Positions 1 to 6,555 are shown, counted from the first letter of the stretch. The stretch is DNA of 7,931 nt from Bacillota bacterium (GCA_012727685.1 JAAYGO010000140.1:1-7931); one strand, 5' to 3'. The notes: generated by a model from the sequence alone, not told the origin. Numbers and translations are program-made.

Positions 1-355
1 CGGCCGCTTCGGCCATGTTTTTGAAGATGTTCTTGCCGATATCGTGCAAATCGCCGGCTACCGTCCCCAGCAGAATCGTGCCCACTTTGGCGCTGCTGGC
101 GGAGCCCAGAACAGGCTTTAGAATCTCAAAAGCGCTGGTCATCAATTCGGCGGCAAAGATCAGATCGCCCACAAAGTATTCCTTTTTCTCAAACAGGTCG
201 CCTACCGCGGCCATGCCGCTCTGGCAGGCCTCGATCGCCTTTTGCGCCTCTTCCGGCGTAGGATTGGCGGCGACGAAATCATTCAACAGCTCCAGCACCT
301 TTTCTTCGTCAAGCTCGGCCACTGCCGCTTTGAGATTGTTAAAATCAAGCATCAT
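1..355 (-). CDS. Methyltransferase-type corrinoid (B12-binding) protein, N-terminal part, cut by the window edge
   Basis: Only the first 118 residues are in the window; the C-terminal part lies beyond position 1. Residues about 1-85 form the helical cap domain typical of methyltransferase cognate corrinoid proteins (MtaC/MttC/MtbC-like). The B12-binding Rossmann domain starts at about residue 90 and carries D102-L-H104-D-I-G107, the DxHxxG motif whose His is the lower axial ligand of cobalt. Family role: it accepts a methyl group from a substrate-specific methyltransferase and passes it to a second methyltransferase (folate or CoM); it acts in the cytoplasm. The start is an ATGATG pair at 355/352 behind an AAAGGAG site; the second ATG has slightly better spacing, so the true start could be 352. 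It lies 40 nt downstream of the dehydrogenase gene at 396-1322 and probably shares its transcript. The substrate cannot be read from this part, and no methyltransferase gene is visible in the window. Confidence 0.9.
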   Translation of the reverse strand, partial: MMLDFNNLKAAVAELDEEKVLELLNDFVAANPTPEEAQKAIEACQSGMAAVGDLFEKKEYFVGDLIFAAELMTSAFEILKPVLGSASSAKVGTILLGTVAGDLHDIGKNIFKNMAEAA

Positions 356-395
356 CTCTACTCCTTTACTAGTTCTATCAACTGGATTGACTTCT

Positions 396-1322
396 TTACT
401 CGAGCAAGGCTTTTTCTATTTCCCTTGTCATATTTATTTGCACGCCGATCGATTGATTGAGAGCTTCCCGTTCCTCCGGATCAAGTTCCAACTGCACAAT
501 TTCCCCCACCCCACGCCGGCAAATGGCAGCCGGCACGCCGATACTGATATTCGCCGCGCCGTATTCTCCGGCTAAAATTGCCGAGCAGGGAATTATGACT
601 CCGCTGTCCCCCTTGATCGCTTTAACGATTGCCGAAAGGCCTACCGAAGATGTCCACCCGGTAGTGCGCGCTATGTTTAGACTGTTAAGGGAATTTAAAA
701 CATTGGAAAGCTCCCTCTTTACCTGCTCCTTGAAAGAATAGTCCACCGGAACAGGTTTCCGGTCAACCGCCAGAGTGCTAAATAGAGGGACCATGCTCTC
801 ACCATGTTCCCCGATCACCAGCCCGCTTAATGCGGTAGTTTTACATCCCAGGTAATGAGCCGCAATCATCCGAAAACGCATGGTATCGTTTAAAGAATAC
901 CCGATAAAGCGTTCTCTAGCCGAACCTACAGTCAGGTACATGGCATAGTTGAGCGGGTCAATGGGATTGGTCGCGGTGATCACGATTGCCTCGGGACAAT
1001 ATGTTTTAATCTTTGCGGCTGTCGTCTTAATCAAATCGAGATTTTCAAATAAATATTCGCGGCGCGTTGTAACCGCCCGGTAAGGCATGCTCGCGGTCAT
1101 GATCACCACGTCACTGTCCTGCAGAGCCCGGTCCTCTTTCCCTTCCCTTACAATGGTGTTGTTTAATCCACTGATCGCGGTCTCGATATCTTTTACGTGA
1201 AATAGAAGGTGGTTCCTGCTAATGTCAAACAAAACCAGTTCATCGCAGAGGCCATGGGTAGCCAAATAGTACGCGGTAGCTGAGCCCAGGGTCCCGGCTG
1301 CACCGATGATTGATACTTTCAC
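396..1322 (-). CDS. Lactate/malate dehydrogenase-family NAD-dependent 2-hydroxyacid dehydrogenase, specificity unclear
   Basis: 308 residues, the normal family length. The N-terminal Rossmann fold has G7-AA-G10-TL-G13, and D33 at the end of the second strand suggests NAD rather than NADP. The catalytic set is complete: R87 (LDH R109 position), N119 in TNP, D146 and R149 in NDTMR (LDH D168/R171), and H173 in GEHGES (LDH H195). The family interconverts 2-hydroxyacids and 2-oxoacids in the cytoplasm. The odd part is the substrate loop, residues 77-87 (ASMPYRAVTTR): the position that is Gln in lactate and Arg in malate dehydrogenases aligns with Y81, and the usual Pro-Gly of the loop is missing. 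Lactate or malate activity should therefore not be assumed. The start is GTG behind GGGAGG with 9 nt spacing; an ATG nearer that site hits a stop after three codons. The gene sits between the alcohol dehydrogenase and the corrinoid protein, 128 nt behind the former, with a strong hairpin in the gap. Confidence 0.88.
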   Translation of the reverse strand: MKVSIIGAAGTLGSATAYYLATHGLCDELVLFDISRNHLLFHVKDIETAISGLNNTIVREGKEDRALQDSDVVIMTASMPYRAVTTRREYLFENLDLIKTTAAKIKTYCPEAIVITATNPIDPLNYAMYLTVGSARERFIGYSLNDTMRFRMIAAHYLGCKTTALSGLVIGEHGESMVPLFSTLAVDRKPVPVDYSFKEQVKRELSNVLNSLNSLNIARTTGWTSSVGLSAIVKAIKGDSGVIIPCSAILAGEYGAANISIGVPAAICRRGVGEIVQLELDPEEREALNQSIGVQINMTREIEKALLE

Positions 1323-1376
1323 AGTGGCATTCCTCCCGTTAATTAACCCGTAACATCAAATCAGCGCCAAATTTAC

Positions 1377-1439
1377 GCAGAGGCAGGTTCCAGCCACCTG
1401 CCAAACCCTCGGTTTTGGTGATCTGGTCCCTGCCTCCGC
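1377..1439 (-). promoter_or_regulatory. Long rod-like RNA hairpin in the leader of the dehydrogenase gene, unassigned
   Basis: Read on the minus strand, this stretch folds end to end. The outer stem is GCGGAGGCAGG (1439-1429) with CCTGCCTCTGC (1387-1377), 11 pairs including one G-U. A GA/AA internal loop follows, then CCAG/CTGG (1426-1423 with 1393-1390), CACC/GGTG (1420-1417 with 1398-1395) and AAACC/GGTTT (1415-1411 with 1407-1403), closed by a GAG loop. No U-run follows on either strand, so it is not a normal intrinsic terminator. A competing 7-bp hairpin, GGCAGGT with ACCTGCC (1402-1396 with 1388-1382), uses the same 3' arm, so two exclusive folds are possible. It could be a processing or stability element, or a riboswitch-like leader. 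I do not recognise it as a known class. Confidence 0.5.
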
Positions 1440-1456
1440 TATAAAACAATTTATAG
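1439..1456 (-). other. AT-rich hairpin across the alcohol dehydrogenase stop codon
   Basis: CTATAAA (1439-1445) and TTTATAG (1450-1456) are perfect inverted repeats around a 4-nt loop. The TAA stop of the alcohol dehydrogenase (1453-1451) is inside the stem. The hairpin abuts the GC-rich rod at 1377-1439 and could stack on it. Being AT-rich and without a following U-run, it is weak as a terminator. A role in mRNA 3'-end protection or processing is possible but unproven. Confidence 0.35.
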
Positions 1457-2569
1457 GAGAACTACGTTACGTAAAACATCGCCTTTTTCCGTGGAGGCGA
1501 AGGCCTCATTGATTTGTTCCAGGCTATAGCGGCCGGTAATCATTTTATCAATCTTCAGCCGTCCAGTTCGATAAAGATCCAGCATGCGCGGAATATCAAC
1601 CCGCAAATTTATACCGCCCATAGCGCTGCCAAATATAGAGCGGCCGCCCATAAACTCGGTCACTTCAAATTCATTCATATATTCCCTGCCCGCATGTCCA
1701 ATCATGACCATCCTGCCTCTGACACTGAGCATGGCGAAACCTACTCGCTTCAGCTTTATTCCGGCAACCGTCATTAAGACATGATCGGCGCCGCGGCCGT
1801 CTGTTAACTCCATCACGGCTTGAATAGGGTCAACCTTCGCCGAATTAATGGTATGGGTAGCGCCAAAAGAACGGGCCGCTTCCAGCTTGCTGTCCAAAAT
1901 ATCAACGGCAATCACGGGATGTGCACCGCAAAATGCCGCACCCTGAATGGCGCTCAGTCCAACCCCTCCGGTTCCCACGATCACGGCACTCTCGAAGGGC
2001 TTGATTTGTGACCGATTAATGGTTGCTCCGAAGCCCGAGATGACGGCACAGGAGAGAACTGCCGCTGTCTCCATGGGAATATCGGGGTCAACTTTACAGA
2101 GGTGCTCTTCCCTGACGATGGTGTATTCGGCAAAACCTGCATAGGTTCCGGTCAACTGCCAAAGACGCATGCCATCCTTGTTCAGGCAACGGCTTGGCCC
2201 GGCTAAGCCACCGGTTTCCGGGCGAACCCTTCTAATCTTATTTTTCACACAGTGCACCGCCTGGCCAACCTGGCAGTAGAAGCATTCGCCGCACCCTGCT
2301 TTCATCAAGGATATGAGCACCCGGTCTCCCGGCTTCACATAGGTTACATTTTTACCAACTTCGTCGACAAAGCCGGAAACCTCGTGCCCAAAAATCGCCG
2401 GTAGTTCAGAAGAACCATGCTCCCCCTTGACGCCGTGTAAATCGGTATGACAAACGCCAACTGCGGCCACGCGGACTCTAACTTCGCCCTCACCGGGCGG
2501 CTCAATAGTTACTTCCTCGATGGAGATGGGCTTCCCAAACTCATTCACCACTGCTGCCTTCATTTTCAT
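1451..2569 (-). CDS. Zinc-dependent alcohol dehydrogenase (medium-chain dehydrogenase/reductase family)
   Basis: 372 residues, in the range of class I/III-like zinc alcohol dehydrogenases. The catalytic zinc site is visible as C40 (GVCHTD), H62-E63 (GHE) and C174. The structural zinc lobe is C93-x2-C96-x2-C99-x7-C107. The NAD(P)-binding fold has GTGGVG at 199-204, with D223 at the end of the second strand pointing to NAD. The family oxidises primary or secondary alcohols to aldehydes or ketones, or the reverse, in the cytoplasm; the substrate is not readable from sequence. It lies 105 nt downstream of the aldehyde:ferredoxin oxidoreductase gene in the same direction, which suggests an alcohol-aldehyde-acid relay. 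The ATG at 2569 is chosen because AAGGAGGAG lies 6 nt upstream and family homology starts there (MKAAVVNE). An in-frame extension to 2650 adds 27 residues with no domain character and is not used. Confidence 0.92.
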   Translation of the reverse strand: MKMKAAVVNEFGKPISIEEVTIEPPGEGEVRVRVAAVGVCHTDLHGVKGEHGSSELPAIFGHEVSGFVDEVGKNVTYVKPGDRVLISLMKAGCGECFYCQVGQAVHCVKNKIRRVRPETGGLAGPSRCLNKDGMRLWQLTGTYAGFAEYTIVREEHLCKVDPDIPMETAAVLSCAVISGFGATINRSQIKPFESAVIVGTGGVGLSAIQGAAFCGAHPVIAVDILDSKLEAARSFGATHTINSAKVDPIQAVMELTDGRGADHVLMTVAGIKLKRVGFAMLSVRGRMVMIGHAGREYMNEFEVTEFMGGRSIFGSAMGGINLRVDIPRMLDLYRTGRLKIDKMITGRYSLEQINEAFASTEKGDVLRNVVLL

Positions 2570-2674
2570 TGCGAACTCCTCCTTAATAGAAGTAGAAGCT
2601 GATTTAATAACTGGTAAGCACTTTACTTGGAGCCAGGTGTTGCCGCTCAAACCGCCAAAACATCCCTGCCGGCA

Positions 2675-4537
2675 TTAAGCCTCGATACACAACTCCTCCA
2701 CCTTTTCAGGCAGCGGGATGCCGTTTTGATCCCACCCCATTAGCAGGTAATAATACTGTTTGGCCTTTTCCATCTTCTCCCGGTCAAGCCCCGGTTCTGA
2801 ACCGCCTTTGCGGGGTTGAAAAAATCGCTCCGGCAACCGGTCATCCTCGGCCGTAAAACCTTCCCTGACATTGAATAACCTGGCCATGGTAAGCATTCGC
2901 TCCGTGATGCGCATCAGTTCCGCCAGCCCGGTGTTCCAACCGGTCACCGCCTTCACCATTTCCGCCATGGTCTGATACTCCAGGGCCACGGCGGGGAAGT
3001 GGCACAGCAATAAACAGTCGAATAACGCCTGCCTCTGATGTTCAATCTTAAACAGGGCAACTTTGTATGAATTCATCTCAGACATGGGTACGGGTTCAAA
3101 AAAACCAAAGGGAGCAAAGAATCTCATGCCATAAACGAACCTGTTATCATGGGCATTGCAACAGTGATCGGCCCCATGGGGATTGATCATAAAGCCCAAA
3201 CCCATGCCGGGCATAAAGCGGGGTTCATGCATCCCCGGTTCGAGACCTTTTACCTGCATTGAAAATTCTTCGGTACCGCGGCCGATTCGTTTCGCTAACC
3301 GGGCGGCTCCTTCCGCCAGTAGTTTGCCAAAGCCTTCTTTCCTGGCGATAAGCTCGACACAGTTTAAAACGGCTTCATCATTGCCAAAACGCAGCTCGAT
3401 GCCGCCGGTATCTTCCAGGGTAAGATAGCCTTTTTCAAAGCATTCCATGGCAAAAGCAATGGAACCGCCTGCAGAAATAACGTCCAGCGAATACGCATTG
3501 CAGAGTTCATTAAATTTGGCGATGGCTTCGAGATTATCGACACCAAGATTGCTGCCAAACGAGGCCAAAGCTTCATATTCCGGCCCGCCGTATTCGGGAT
3601 CAACATGATACGGCTTGCCGGTCTTTACTCTTTTTTTGCATTTAATAGGACAGGCAAAACAGCCGTCCATGCCGATCCGGATCGTATCTTTAAGGGTCTT
3701 TGTGCTAATTTTTTCAATCTCGGGGAAATAGCGGTCACGGAAATTGCGGATCGGCAAGTCTCCCACCACTTCCATGTTTTCCATGTTGGGCACCGTCCCA
3801 TAGATCCGCAGTTCCGGTGCGATCCCATAACTATAGAGGATATTGTCTTTAAAAAACTTGTTTAATGCATTTACCTGCACAGGATCTGCAACAGCGGGGC
3901 GCTTACTCCCCCTCACCGCAATGGCCTTTAGATTTTTCGAGCCCATCACCGCACCTAATCCGCCCCGGCCCGCGGCATCATAAAGACCGTGCATAATACA
4001 GGCATAGGGAACCATGTTTTCCCCACCCGGGCCGATAAGGGCTAAGCGCACCTTTTCATCGCCGAGTTCTTCCCGGATTACCTTTTGCGTTTCCTTCGTA
4101 TTTTTCCCCCACAGGTGAGTCGCATCATTGATCTTGACTTCTCCGTCCCGGATCGACAGGTACACCGGTTCAGAAGCCCTTCCTTCGATGATCAGGGCAT
4201 CAAAACCGGCCCGCTTAAGCTCCGCAGCCCAGAATTCACCGGCCTGCGACAAAGCGATGCCGCCGGTAAGCGGAGATTTCGCACCGACGCCATGCCTGCC
4301 GTTGCCAATAATCGCCGTGCCCGTGAACGGTCCGAGAGCAAAAATTAATTTGTTATCCGGTCCAAGCGGATCAACCTGCGGACGCAGTTCTTTTAGCAAA
4401 AAATAAACAATAAAGCCGGAACCTCCTAAATATTTGCGATAAAAAGTCTCATCTTTTTCTTCGACAGCTATGTTCCGGTTGGTGAGATTGACTCTTAGTA
4501 TTTTTCCGGCATACCCGCCGGGGGGCTGCCCTACCAT
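2675..4537 (-). CDS. aor: Tungsten-containing aldehyde:ferredoxin oxidoreductase
   Basis: 620 residues, the usual AOR length. The N-terminal domain (1-210) binds the two pterins of the tungsten cofactor and includes the typical AGRGGLGAVMGSKNLKAI stretch at 189-206. The [4Fe-4S] cluster ligands are C293-x2-C296-x3-C300 and, far downstream, C512 (DCLLLC), matching the spacing in the family. The C-terminus ends in the usual YYYLLMGWD...GIPLPEKVEEL pattern. Family reaction: aldehyde + water + oxidised ferredoxin to acid + reduced ferredoxin, reversible, cytoplasmic. No ferredoxin or AOR-partner subunit is visible nearby. It is the first gene of the leftward group, divergent from the TRAP operon. 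The ATG at 4537 is chosen because GAGGTG lies 5 nt upstream and the AOR fold starts directly after it (GGYAGKILRVNLT). The in-frame extension to 4606 adds 23 residues foreign to the family. Other members (formaldehyde or glyceraldehyde-3-phosphate oxidoreductases) are similar, so the substrate is open. Confidence 0.95.
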   Translation of the reverse strand: MVGQPPGGYAGKILRVNLTNRNIAVEEKDETFYRKYLGGSGFIVYFLLKELRPQVDPLGPDNKLIFALGPFTGTAIIGNGRHGVGAKSPLTGGIALSQAGEFWAAELKRAGFDALIIEGRASEPVYLSIRDGEVKINDATHLWGKNTKETQKVIREELGDEKVRLALIGPGGENMVPYACIMHGLYDAAGRGGLGAVMGSKNLKAIAVRGSKRPAVADPVQVNALNKFFKDNILYSYGIAPELRIYGTVPNMENMEVVGDLPIRNFRDRYFPEIEKISTKTLKDTIRIGMDGCFACPIKCKKRVKTGKPYHVDPEYGGPEYEALASFGSNLGVDNLEAIAKFNELCNAYSLDVISAGGSIAFAMECFEKGYLTLEDTGGIELRFGNDEAVLNCVELIARKEGFGKLLAEGAARLAKRIGRGTEEFSMQVKGLEPGMHEPRFMPGMGLGFMINPHGADHCCNAHDNRFVYGMRFFAPFGFFEPVPMSEMNSYKVALFKIEHQRQALFDCLLLCHFPAVALEYQTMAEMVKAVTGWNTGLAELMRITERMLTMARLFNVREGFTAEDDRLPERFFQPRKGGSEPGLDREKMEKAKQYYYLLMGWDQNGIPLPEKVEELCIEA

Positions 4538-4597
4538 ATTTTCACCTCGGCTTAGTTTTTTTGAAAAATAGTGAGATATTTTGGAGCATATTTTACA

Positions 4598-4607
4598 TTT
4601 GTACAAA
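4598..4607. promoter_or_regulatory. Perfect 10-bp palindrome TTTGTACAAA, possible operator
   Basis: TTTGTACAAA is fully self-complementary. It lies 61 bp upstream of the AOR start, in what would be its 5' leader if transcription starts near 4624. Such a site could bind a dimeric regulator. AT-rich palindromes of this size also arise by chance, and no regulator gene is in the window. Confidence 0.2.
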
Positions 4608-4630
4608 ACAGAACATTTATGTCTACTTAA

Positions 4631-4639
4631 ATTTTAGCA
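4631..4639 (-). promoter_or_regulatory. Candidate extended -10 promoter for the AOR operon
   Basis: On the minus strand this reads TGC-TAAAAT, an extended -10 (TGn plus five of six matches to TATAAT). No good -35 hexamer is seen at 15-18 bp upstream, which extended -10 promoters tolerate. Transcription would start near 4624, leaving a leader of about 87 nt before the AOR start. One copy of the 10-bp inverted element AGCTTTTAAT lies immediately upstream, overlapping the T of the TGC. Confidence 0.35.
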
Positions 4640-4713
4640 TTAAAAGCTATCCCCGCTTATCTAAATAATCGATTGCAACAATAGAGAATTTGGTTTGACA
4701 GAAAGCTTTTAAT
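4639..4713. repeat. 10-bp inverted repeat pair AGCTTTTAAT in the divergent promoter region
   Basis: AGCTTTTAAT occurs on the minus strand at 4648-4639 and on the plus strand at 4704-4713, pointing away from each other and 55 bp apart. Each copy is followed after 2 nt by a -10-like hexamer facing its own operon: TAAAAT (4636-4631) toward AOR and TATTAT (4716-4721) toward dctP. The symmetry suggests a shared regulator or shared promoter feature. The region is AT-rich, so chance is not excluded. Confidence 0.4.
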
Positions 4714-4724
4714 TTTATTATGGT
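4695..4724 (+). promoter_or_regulatory. Candidate sigma-A-type promoter of the TRAP transporter operon
   Basis: A perfect -35 hexamer TTGACA lies at 4695-4700. Two -10 readings are possible: TATGGT at 4719-4724 with 18-bp spacing, or TATTAT at 4716-4721 (five of six matches) with a short 15-bp spacing. One copy of the AGCTTTTAAT element (4704-4713) sits in the spacer, where a bound regulator would affect polymerase directly. The leader to the dctP start would be about 40 nt. Confidence 0.5.
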
Positions 4725-4770
4725 TAACTAAGAGGTAAAGCCAAAAGTAACCTTTAGGAGGGAAAGCAAT

Positions 4771-5895
4771 TTGATCGGGAAACGGAAAGCGTACTTGTTG
4801 GGTCTGTGCTTGCTGGTCGTAGTTTTAGGGTTCATCTTTACCGGTTGCGCACCTTCAGGGGAAGATGAAACGGGGACCGGGGATGAAATAGCGGATGAAA
4901 AACCAATAGAGTTAATTGTGGCCTGTGGTGTTCCCGAGCAGAGCGAGTTTCACAAGAGACTTACCCAGTACATGGTGCAAAAAATCGAAGAAGAAACCCA
5001 GGGCAAAATAAAATGCACAGTCTATCCGGGAGGTTCTTTAATCACCCATACCGAAGTCTACCCGGGGATTGTTGCCGGTTCTGCTGACATCGGCTGGATC
5101 GGCCTTGCCGCCTTGCATACCGACCGGTTTCCCTTATTATCCTTGTGGGAAATACCCGGCCATCCGTTTTTATCAAGTATCGCAGGCAGCTATGCCATTC
5201 AAGAGTATATAGAGTTAATACAGCCCGAAGAACTTAGCGAGGTTAAAATCTTATTCTGCGTGGCTGCGGCTCCTGGTTTAATCTACTCCAAAAAGCCGAT
5301 CCGGACCCTGGAAGATTTAAGGGGATTGGAGATTCGTTGTTCAGGCCCCATGATCGATTCGATGACCGCATTGGGGACCTCCCCGAGCGTCGTGCCGATG
5401 CAAGAAGTATACGAGGCGTTAGACAAAGGTATCGTCGAGGCCACCGTTAGTCCCCTGGAGCACCTGAAAACATGGGGCTTTGCCGAAGTGGCGGAATATA
5501 TTACCGTTACTCCATTTATGCAAAACACATTCCTGTACTTCATGATGAACCTCGAGACCTGGAATTCCCTCTCGCCGGAGCTCCAGGAGGCTGTGGAAAG
5601 AGGAGCAAGTATGGCCTGGGAGGAAAGCGCTGCGAAGTATTATGATGAAGAAGGCAGCAAGGCGCTAGAGGAAGCAGTCAAAAACGGGCAGATCAAGGAA
5701 GTAATTTTCCTTTCCGAAGAAGAAGAAGCGAGATGGAAAGAGAAGATCGCGTTTGCCATCAATGATTATGCCGCCGAACTGGACGCGCAAGGTCTGCCTG
5801 GCACTGAATCAAAAGAATTAATGTTCGAACTGGCCGAAAAATACAATAACCAATATGGGCCGCTGTGGAAAGACTGGGATTTTGTAAATAAATAA
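4771..5895 (+). CDS. dctP: TRAP transporter substrate-binding lipoprotein, DctP family
   Basis: 374 residues. The N-terminus has a Lys/Arg head, a hydrophobic stretch (8-24) and a lipobox-like FTGC with C26 as the predicted lipidated residue, so the protein should be anchored outside the membrane as in Gram-positive bacteria. An acidic linker (31-44) leads into the DctP fold at about residue 46. R189 in GLEIRCSG matches the conserved arginine that binds the substrate carboxylate in this family. The following MQEVYEALDKGIVEATVSP (210-228) is the family's typical ExYxALxxGxVxA region. It captures an organic anion and delivers it to the DctQ/DctM membrane pair, driven by the sodium gradient. The start is TTG with AGGAGGG 8 nt upstream; no better start is present. 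It is first in the operon and divergent from AOR, which suggests it serves that pathway. The ligand cannot be named from sequence. Confidence 0.93.
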   Translation: MIGKRKAYLLGLCLLVVVLGFIFTGCAPSGEDETGTGDEIADEKPIELIVACGVPEQSEFHKRLTQYMVQKIEEETQGKIKCTVYPGGSLITHTEVYPGIVAGSADIGWIGLAALHTDRFPLLSLWEIPGHPFLSSIAGSYAIQEYIELIQPEELSEVKILFCVAAAPGLIYSKKPIRTLEDLRGLEIRCSGPMIDSMTALGTSPSVVPMQEVYEALDKGIVEATVSPLEHLKTWGFAEVAEYITVTPFMQNTFLYFMMNLETWNSLSPELQEAVERGASMAWEESAAKYYDEEGSKALEEAVKNGQIKEVIFLSEEEEARWKEKIAFAINDYAAELDAQGLPGTESKELMFELAEKYNNQYGPLWKDWDFVNK

Positions 5896-5903
5896 CCTTT
5901 CCA

Positions 5904-5963
5904 AGGCATTTCCTTCCAAGTGATATTGTTTTTACATGGAAGGAAATGCCTCTCTTTTATTTT
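5904..5963 (+). terminator. Strong hairpin with T-rich tail between dctP and dctQ, probable partial terminator
   Basis: AGGCATTTCCTTCCA (5904-5918) and TGGAAGGAAATGCCT (5937-5951) form a perfect 15-bp stem with an 18-nt loop, starting 8 nt after the dctP stop and followed by CTCTTTTATTTT (5952-5963). Because dctQ and dctM continue in the same direction, it more likely cuts down read-through or protects the dctP mRNA end. That would give more binding protein than membrane subunits, a common pattern for binding-protein operons. Confidence 0.75.
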
Positions 5964-5997
5964 CCATGATTTTATTTTGCAGGAGGGGCTGGCCTGG

Positions 5998-6486
5998 ATG
6001 AAAACAGTTGATAAATATTTAAGGATTATATTTAATTTTTTTGACCTAGTTTCCGGTTACATCATTTTGGCCCTGGGTATCATGATCGTCATCAATGCCA
6101 TGTTGCGAGCCCTAATTGGCATTCCAATTTTGGGAACTTATGAAATTATTACCTACAGCAATCTTGTGGTAGTCTCTTTTTTAATTGGCAGTTGTTTATA
6201 TAAGAACAGCCATGTCTCCGTTGATTTTTTTATCGATAAGTTTTCTAAGCGAGTGCGCACCGCTTTACTCTTTATTAGTGAATTGATTGCTTTTCTTACT
6301 TTCCCGGTCATTATTTGGAGCTTGGTAAAACGAACTATCTCGTACTACCAGGCTTACGAATGTACCGATGTTTTAGGGATACCGCTTTTCTTGATGACAG
6401 CGGTAATCATACTCGGGGTTGTATTGTTGGAAGCGTTGCTTTTATTCCGGATATTTCTCTTTTTACAACCACAACAGAAATCATAA
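5998..6486 (+). CDS. dctQ: TRAP transporter small membrane subunit, DctQ family
   Basis: 162 residues with four hydrophobic segments at about 12-34, 50-68, 88-110 and 126-150, the DctQ topology. The pattern GTYEI (46-50) and SHVSVDFFID (71-80) matches the family's conserved GxYE and HVxVD features. DctQ pairs with DctM in the cytoplasmic membrane and helps dock the loaded binding protein. The ATG at 5998 is chosen because AGGAGGGG lies 9 nt upstream and the first membrane segment follows at the expected distance. An in-frame extension to 5920 would start inside the loop of the upstream hairpin and is rejected. dctM begins 69 nt after its stop. Confidence 0.9.
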   Translation: MKTVDKYLRIIFNFFDLVSGYIILALGIMIVINAMLRALIGIPILGTYEIITYSNLVVVSFLIGSCLYKNSHVSVDFFIDKFSKRVRTALLFISELIAFLTFPVIIWSLVKRTISYYQAYECTDVLGIPLFLMTAVIILGVVLLEALLLFRIFLFLQPQQKS

Positions 6487-6555
6487 GTGTCCTGTTTTGA
6501 AGTAAAGCAAAGTCAATTTTATTCGGTAAAGAATGCGGCGAAGGAGGATTATTTA

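Noticed and set aside
15..575. 186-residue plus-strand reading frame over the corrinoid and dehydrogenase genes
   Set aside because: It is antisense to two well-recognised genes, is Ser/Pro-rich with no family features and lacks a good ribosome binding site; it is a mirror of their codon use.
1377..1402. CTGGAACCTGCC on the minus strand, resembling the 3' box of cobalamin riboswitches, in front of a gene set with a corrinoid protein
   Set aside because: The riboswitch core (GCAACTGTAAGC-like and GCCACTG-type boxes in proper order) is absent within the available leader, and the match has mismatches and a gap. The GCCACTG just before the GTG start is on the wrong side.
2570..2650. 27-residue N-terminal extension of the alcohol dehydrogenase
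   Set aside because: No family similarity, and a strong AAGGAGGAG site lies inside it, placed correctly for the internal ATG at 2569.
2667..2674. TGCCGGCA palindrome just after the AOR stop
   Set aside because: Only 8 bp, no T-run and no extension of the stem; too weak to call a terminator or an operator.
4538..4606. 23-residue Cys/Lys-rich N-terminal extension of AOR
   Set aside because: AOR homology starts right after the ATG at 4537, which has its own GAGGTG site; the extension would also overlap the leader and the palindrome at 4598-4607.
6487..6555. GTG start for dctM directly behind the dctQ stop
   Set aside because: No Shine-Dalgarno site upstream and polar residues foreign to DctM; the ATG at 6556 has AAGGAGG at ideal spacing.
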